A stretch of DNA of 64,000 bases from Saccharicrinis sp963667815. Its GTDB lineage: Bacteria; Bacteroidota; Bacteroidia; Bacteroidales; Marinilabiliaceae. The DNA lies in the NCBI GenBank assembly GCA_963667815.1, contig OY764021.1. One strand, written 5' to 3'. Shown here piece after piece: positions 60,542 through 64,000 of the stretch. Numbering within the stretch: position 1 is the first letter of the stretch; every line of letters starts with the position of its first letter. The translations under genes and the position numbers were made by a program. Under the pieces are notes generated by a model. That model did no database searches and was not told where the DNA came from. It saw nothing but the letters and a program-made list of their open reading frames with translations.

Positions 60542-63097
60542 ATGTTTGTTTCCACTATGGAAGCAAGCACAAAGAAAATACTAGGCACATTAGCAGCAGT
60601 AGCAGCCGTTGGCGGTGGTTTCTACCTCATTAAAAAAGGCAAAAAGCTTCTTGCAGGGGCAAAAATGAACTTTGCTCTTTTAGGATTCCGCATCCACAAA
60701 ATGAACTTGCAGGAAGTTCAGTTTGCTGTCAAACTTCGTTGCTACAATCCCACAAAAGCCCCCATCACATTAGCCGTTAACCAGGTAGTGGCAAATTACA
60801 AAGGTTCGGCAGTCGCTTACTCTACCCCCGATATTAAAGGACTTACCATTGGTGCAGGCAAAACACAAGAGCCTGAAATCGTTTTTCAAGTGCCATACCT
60901 GAACCTTATGGGTAAAGGTCTTACTCTTTCCGTGCTTTCCAATACCGAGCAACTTAAAGCTGATATGACTTTCACCATGACCATCAGCGTTAATGGCGAA
61001 ACTCTTACTACCACGCAATCATTATCAGAGGACGAAACCCAAACCGCAGGGTTGGGTTCGCTGAATTCCATTGAAAATAATAATACAATGAGGCAAAATA
61101 TGAACGGATTAGCATTGGGCGCATTGGGCATTGTATCCGGCCCACGAAACACCCAAAACGGTAAACGTTTCAACCACCTTATAAAAAAGGCAAACGGACA
61201 GGACACATTTATAAAAAACGGCAACGTAATTGAAACCGTTGAAAGTTGTATTGATATTATCGGCACACACTTTCGGGAAGTCGAGGAACTGGCAAGTAAT
61301 CTTCAAGGTGAATCACTCAAAGAGACTTGTCGGAATATCTTCAATTTCTCATATAACTATTTGCAGTACCATAAGGATGATGACGGAACGGAACAGCTCC
61401 GTACTCCATCACGTTCCTGGTTAGACGGACAAATCAAGTTCAAACAGAAAGGAAAGCAATCGGCAGGGATTGATTGTGATGATTACAGCATTTTTGTGGG
61501 TTCGCTTTTAAAGTGTTTGGGCATTCCGTTTAAGCTCCGTATTACCAAATACGATGGCAAAAAGAACTTTCAGCATATCTATGTGATTGTTCCTGCCGTT
61601 GGTGATTCCGAAGATGAAATCGTTATTGACCCTGTTCTTTCAAAGTTCGATTACCAAAAGCCATACAGTTTTGAGCGTTCGGATTTTGATATGTCTCCTT
61701 TGCAATTGGCAGGGCTTAGAGGCATTGATGGCTTAACAGGTTCTACTTCGTTGGGCTTACCTATTTCCGTGTTATCAGGTATTGATTTAGCTGGTGGTCA
61801 TCAGGCACAAGCCAACCATGAAGACCTTATTGCCATTGTTTCAGGTGTTGACTTTGACGATGCCATAAACGGCTTGGGTGATGCGGAAGATGCCACCTAC
61901 AACTATTTAGTCCGTACCCGGAATTATCTTTTAAAAAATCGGGATAACAAGGATAAAATGGCTCACGTCCAAAACCCTGACCAATTCATTTCCATGTTGG
62001 ACCAGGCAATCAAGTTTTGGAATACTCCACAGCGTGATGCCGTATTGGACAAGCTATCGGATATTGAAGAAAAGCTTGCCGAAAAAGGTCTGATAAAATA
62101 CGATTCAGAAGCCATCCAGGGATTGGCTGAATTAGATGAGCTGGACGATAAAATGGACGGCTTGGGAAGAAGAAAAAGACGTAGAGGTCGATTCTTCAAA
62201 GCAATAAAACGTGTCGGTAAAAAGATTGGCAAAGTAGCCAAGAAAGTAGTTAAGGCAATTGTAAGATTTAATCCTCTATCTATCGCAATTAGAGGCGGAT
62301 TATTGGCAGCCTTACGCTTAAACATGTTCGGTATAGCTAAGAAGCTTCAATACGCTTATTTACCTGATGAACTTGCAAGCAAATACAACATCGACCCGGC
62401 AAAACATGCCAAACTGAAAAAGACACATGGCAAGGTTCGTAAGCTATTTAAAGGTTTACAGGGTAAAGAATCCAACCTTAGAAAAGCAATCCTGAAAGGT
62501 GCAAAGCAAAAGAGTTCCGACTTCTCACTTAAAGGAATTGACGGTTTGCTTGCCGATTTGAAAGGTTTGGAAGCCATTGGCGAATTGGCAGAATTGGGCA
62601 ATATGGGTGCTGTTGCCACAGCAGCCTCAGTAACCGCAGCTAGTGGTGTGTTGGCAAAAATTGGAAGCTGGTTAAAGCCTATCAAAAACATCTTTACAAA
62701 GGTTAAGAGTAAATTCAAAAAAGCAGCTCCTGCAACAGAAGCGGTATCTCAATTTACCAATCAGGCAGCTCCAACAACCGAGGCTTATGCTCCACCAACA
62801 AACAGCGTGATGCCTCCATCAAATAGTATCATGCCACAATCAGGCAGTTACACTCCACAACCCATTATGAAATCCGGGAACTACACACCACAATCAACTA
62901 CAACGAATCCTACTGCATCAGGCAAAAAGAAACTGAGCAAAGGGGCAAAAGTCGGTATCGGTTTAGGTGTTGCAGCCCTTTTAGGTACAGGAGCTTATCT
63001 CATGTTCCGCAAAAAAGACAGCACTCCGGCTAAACGGAAGTCATCCCCTAAGAAAACTACCAATAAAGAAGATTTAGGAAGCATCAAGCTTCAATAA
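60542..63097 (+). CDS. Large LEA-like and transglutaminase-like protein of the mobile element
   Basis: The 851-residue protein (alternative start ATG at 60557) has an N-terminal membrane helix (about 18-35), a LEA14-like immunoglobulin-type domain (about 40-160) and a transglutaminase-like cysteine domain with a possible triad Cys312, His345 and Asp363 (GIDCDDY, FQHIYV, IDPVL). An extremely basic segment (RRKRRRGRFFKAIKRVGKK, near 545-565) follows, then amphipathic helices, a Pro/Ser/Asn-rich linker and a C-terminal membrane helix (about 805-825). It differs in base composition from the metal genes. Such modular proteins occur in virion or conjugation-related envelopes. Its real role is unknown. 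Confidence 0.7.
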   Translation: MFVSTMEASTKKILGTLAAVAAVGGGFYLIKKGKKLLAGAKMNFALLGFRIHKMNLQEVQFAVKLRCYNPTKAPITLAVNQVVANYKGSAVAYSTPDIKGLTIGAGKTQEPEIVFQVPYLNLMGKGLTLSVLSNTEQLKADMTFTMTISVNGETLTTTQSLSEDETQTAGLGSLNSIENNNTMRQNMNGLALGALGIVSGPRNTQNGKRFNHLIKKANGQDTFIKNGNVIETVESCIDIIGTHFREVEELASNLQGESLKETCRNIFNFSYNYLQYHKDDDGTEQLRTPSRSWLDGQIKFKQKGKQSAGIDCDDYSIFVGSLLKCLGIPFKLRITKYDGKKNFQHIYVIVPAVGDSEDEIVIDPVLSKFDYQKPYSFERSDFDMSPLQLAGLRGIDGLTGSTSLGLPISVLSGIDLAGGHQAQANHEDLIAIVSGVDFDDAINGLGDAEDATYNYLVRTRNYLLKNRDNKDKMAHVQNPDQFISMLDQAIKFWNTPQRDAVLDKLSDIEEKLAEKGLIKYDSEAIQGLAELDELDDKMDGLGRRKRRRGRFFKAIKRVGKKIGKVAKKVVKAIVRFNPLSIAIRGGLLAALRLNMFGIAKKLQYAYLPDELASKYNIDPAKHAKLKKTHGKVRKLFKGLQGKESNLRKAILKGAKQKSSDFSLKGIDGLLADLKGLEAIGELAELGNMGAVATAASVTAASGVLAKIGSWLKPIKNIFTKVKSKFKKAAPATEAVSQFTNQAAPTTEAYAPPTNSVMPPSNSIMPQSGSYTPQPIMKSGNYTPQSTTTNPTASGKKKLSKGAKVGIGLGVAALLGTGAYLMFRKKDSTPAKRKSSPKKTTNKEDLGSIKLQ

Positions 63098-63131
63098 ATA
63101 ATTGTGAATCAATAATTAAAATTTAGAAAAC

Positions 63132-63794
63132 ATGGCAGTTAAAAAATCAACGTCAAGTACCCCAAGGAGAACTTCAAGAGGTACAAAGATTGACTTTATG
63201 AAAGCTACCAACAACATAGGCAAGCCCATTGCTGCCGTAGCAGGGTTTGCAGTTGGCAAGTACGCTTTAAAGAAGTTGGAAAAGAGCCAGACCGTTAGCG
63301 GTTTGTTGGGCAACGAAATGAAAACCTACATCGTTCCGGCAGCCGTTACTATGGGCGGTTTGGTTGGTACACAGTTTACCAAAAACGAGTATGTAAAGCT
63401 GGGCTTGGTTGGTGCAGCAGGTGCAGGTGTTGAATCCATTATCAAAAAAGCCACAGGTAAAACTATCCTTCAAGGATTAGAGGGCATTATCGGTGATGAA
63501 GATTACAGCGAAATGGACGAAATGGACGGACTACGTGCCTTAAACCCAATTACGCAAGCTCTCCCGGCAGCCGACATTGACATCGAGCGTGAAATTCAGG
63601 CTTCGGTATCAGGTGCAGCATCGGACTATTCGATGAGTGACGACCCAATTGGCAATGCAGCCAATGATTACGCAATGAGCGATGAGCCTATTGGCAGTTC
63701 AGATGATGACGATGAGCCAGTTGGCAAAATCCAAAACCTCGACCCCGACAGCATGGACTATGACATCTTTTCGGGCGATATGATGGCATCCTGA
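63132..63794 (+). CDS. Small basic-to-acidic structural-type protein
   Basis: The 220-residue protein has a Ser/Thr/Arg-rich N-terminus (MAVKKSTSSTPRRTSRGTK). Two hydrophobic segments near 35-50 and 75-105 are rich in Gly and Ala, and an acidic tail contains repeats (NDYAMSDEPIGSS, SDYSMSDDPIGNA). The pattern suggests a structural or membrane-associated component that acts with the preceding large protein. No family is recognised. Confidence 0.6.
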   Translation: MAVKKSTSSTPRRTSRGTKIDFMKATNNIGKPIAAVAGFAVGKYALKKLEKSQTVSGLLGNEMKTYIVPAAVTMGGLVGTQFTKNEYVKLGLVGAAGAGVESIIKKATGKTILQGLEGIIGDEDYSEMDEMDGLRALNPITQALPAADIDIEREIQASVSGAASDYSMSDDPIGNAANDYAMSDEPIGSSDDDDEPVGKIQNLDPDSMDYDIFSGDMMAS

Positions 63795-63858
63795 TTCTCA
63801 CTAAATAACATTTAATCAATTTAATAACAAAGGCTAATAAGCCGCAAAACAAATTATC

Positions 63859-64000
63859 ATGGCAGAAATTAATGAGCAAAATGATTTGTACCCTTCGATG
63901 GAAGAAATAGAGGGTTTAGAAGAAGCGATTCTTGAAAAAGAGGAAGATGCTTTAGAGAAAGAAGAAGACCAGGACGATGCGGTCGAAGGCATTGGCGATT
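63859..64000 (+). CDS. Acidic protein, 3' end outside window
   Basis: An ATG at 63859 opens a frame that continues to the window edge (47 codons). The product is very acidic (MAEINEQNDLYPSMEEIEG, then ILEKEEDALEKEEDQDD). It has the same gene order and style as the two structural-type genes before it. It cannot be assigned further. Confidence 0.55.
   Translation, partial: MAEINEQNDLYPSMEEIEGLEEAILEKEEDALEKEEDQDDAVEGIGD

Larger units (their letters stand above)
27311..64000. mobile_element. Mobile element carrying a heavy-metal resistance island (right end outside window)
   Basis: From the cut attC site onward the gene content changes to replication and regulation genes of phage or plasmid type: HTH excisionase-like, DUF4406, antirepressor, primase-helicase, iterons, DUF4248-like and J-domain proteins. 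A 24 kb block of metal efflux genes follows, then large proteins resembling virion or envelope components. No integrase for this element and no conjugation genes are in the window, so its class is unresolved. Confidence 0.6.

Overview
The window looks like chromosomal DNA of a Bacteroidota species. Genes have AT-rich codons and mostly lack a Shine-Dalgarno sequence. Several promoters carry the Bacteroidota -7 box TAnnTTTG (upstream of uvrA, the ars operon, the His-rich protein gene and the TonB receptor gene). There is a TonB receptor with a CarboxypepD_reg-like N-terminal domain, and many short-signal lipoproteins. A marine or gut-type Marinilabiliales/Bacteroidales relative is plausible, but the sequence alone does not prove it.

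Region 1 (1-10.7 kb) is ordinary chromosome. It holds the 3' part of an unusual RND permease fused to extra membrane helices and an ABC ATPase, followed by an ABC-2 type permease. Next come a Qnr-like pentapeptide repeat protein, an arsenic operon (ArsR, thioredoxin-type arsenate reductase, Acr3 pump) with a probable operator, and uvrA.

Region 2 (10.7-27.3 kb) is, in my reading, a Bacteroidota chromosomal integron. A 1.3 kb gene-free stretch and a divergent zinc-ribbon gene precede a 484-residue tyrosine recombinase. The C-terminus of this enzyme resembles integron integrases, but it lacks the IntI-specific insertion and has an extra N-terminal domain made of two repeats. An attI-type junction at 14349 is followed by 14 consecutive cassettes, almost all on the + strand. 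Each is bounded by a long imperfect palindrome (attC), and the R' sequence at each cassette's start is complementary to the R'' sequence at its own end (9-10 bp in 12 of 14 cassettes, imperfect in two). Two adjacent cassettes are a 715 bp direct duplication with boundaries exactly at the predicted G^TT crossover points. Cassette cargo is mostly unknown: a PIN-domain protein, small membrane proteins, two paralogous orphan proteins in neighbouring cassettes, a three-gene lipoprotein cassette, several apparently gene-less cassettes, and secreted proteins.

Region 3 (27.3-64 kb, continuing beyond the window) is a second mobile element that seems to interrupt the last attC site. Its backbone has an RteC-like or unknown protein, an excisionase-type HTH protein, a DUF4406 protein, a phage antirepressor, a primase-helicase, an iteron cluster that may be an origin, a large structured hairpin, a DUF4248-like protein and a J-domain protein. 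At the right edge are large proteins that look virion- or envelope-like (LEA-like plus transglutaminase-like). Between these backbone parts sits a 24 kb heavy-metal island (36.3-60.4 kb).

The metal island contains two complete RND tripartite efflux systems: a Czc-like one (36.9-42.7 kb) and a Cus-like one (52.3-58.9 kb). It also has a Fur-family repressor with two 7-1-7 boxes at promoters, a TonB receptor, two cation diffusion facilitators, a DUF302 protein, an ICMT-type methyltransferase, an SO_0444-type Cu/Zn permease, an HYC_CC_PP protein and a periplasmic HMA metallochaperone. HMA-type domains recur in five proteins, including an unusual AraC-type regulator with an N-terminal HMA domain. 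A 19 bp motif repeated upstream of the permease and the HYC_CC_PP gene could be that regulator's target. Together these genes suggest sensing, chaperoning and export of copper/silver and zinc-type metals.
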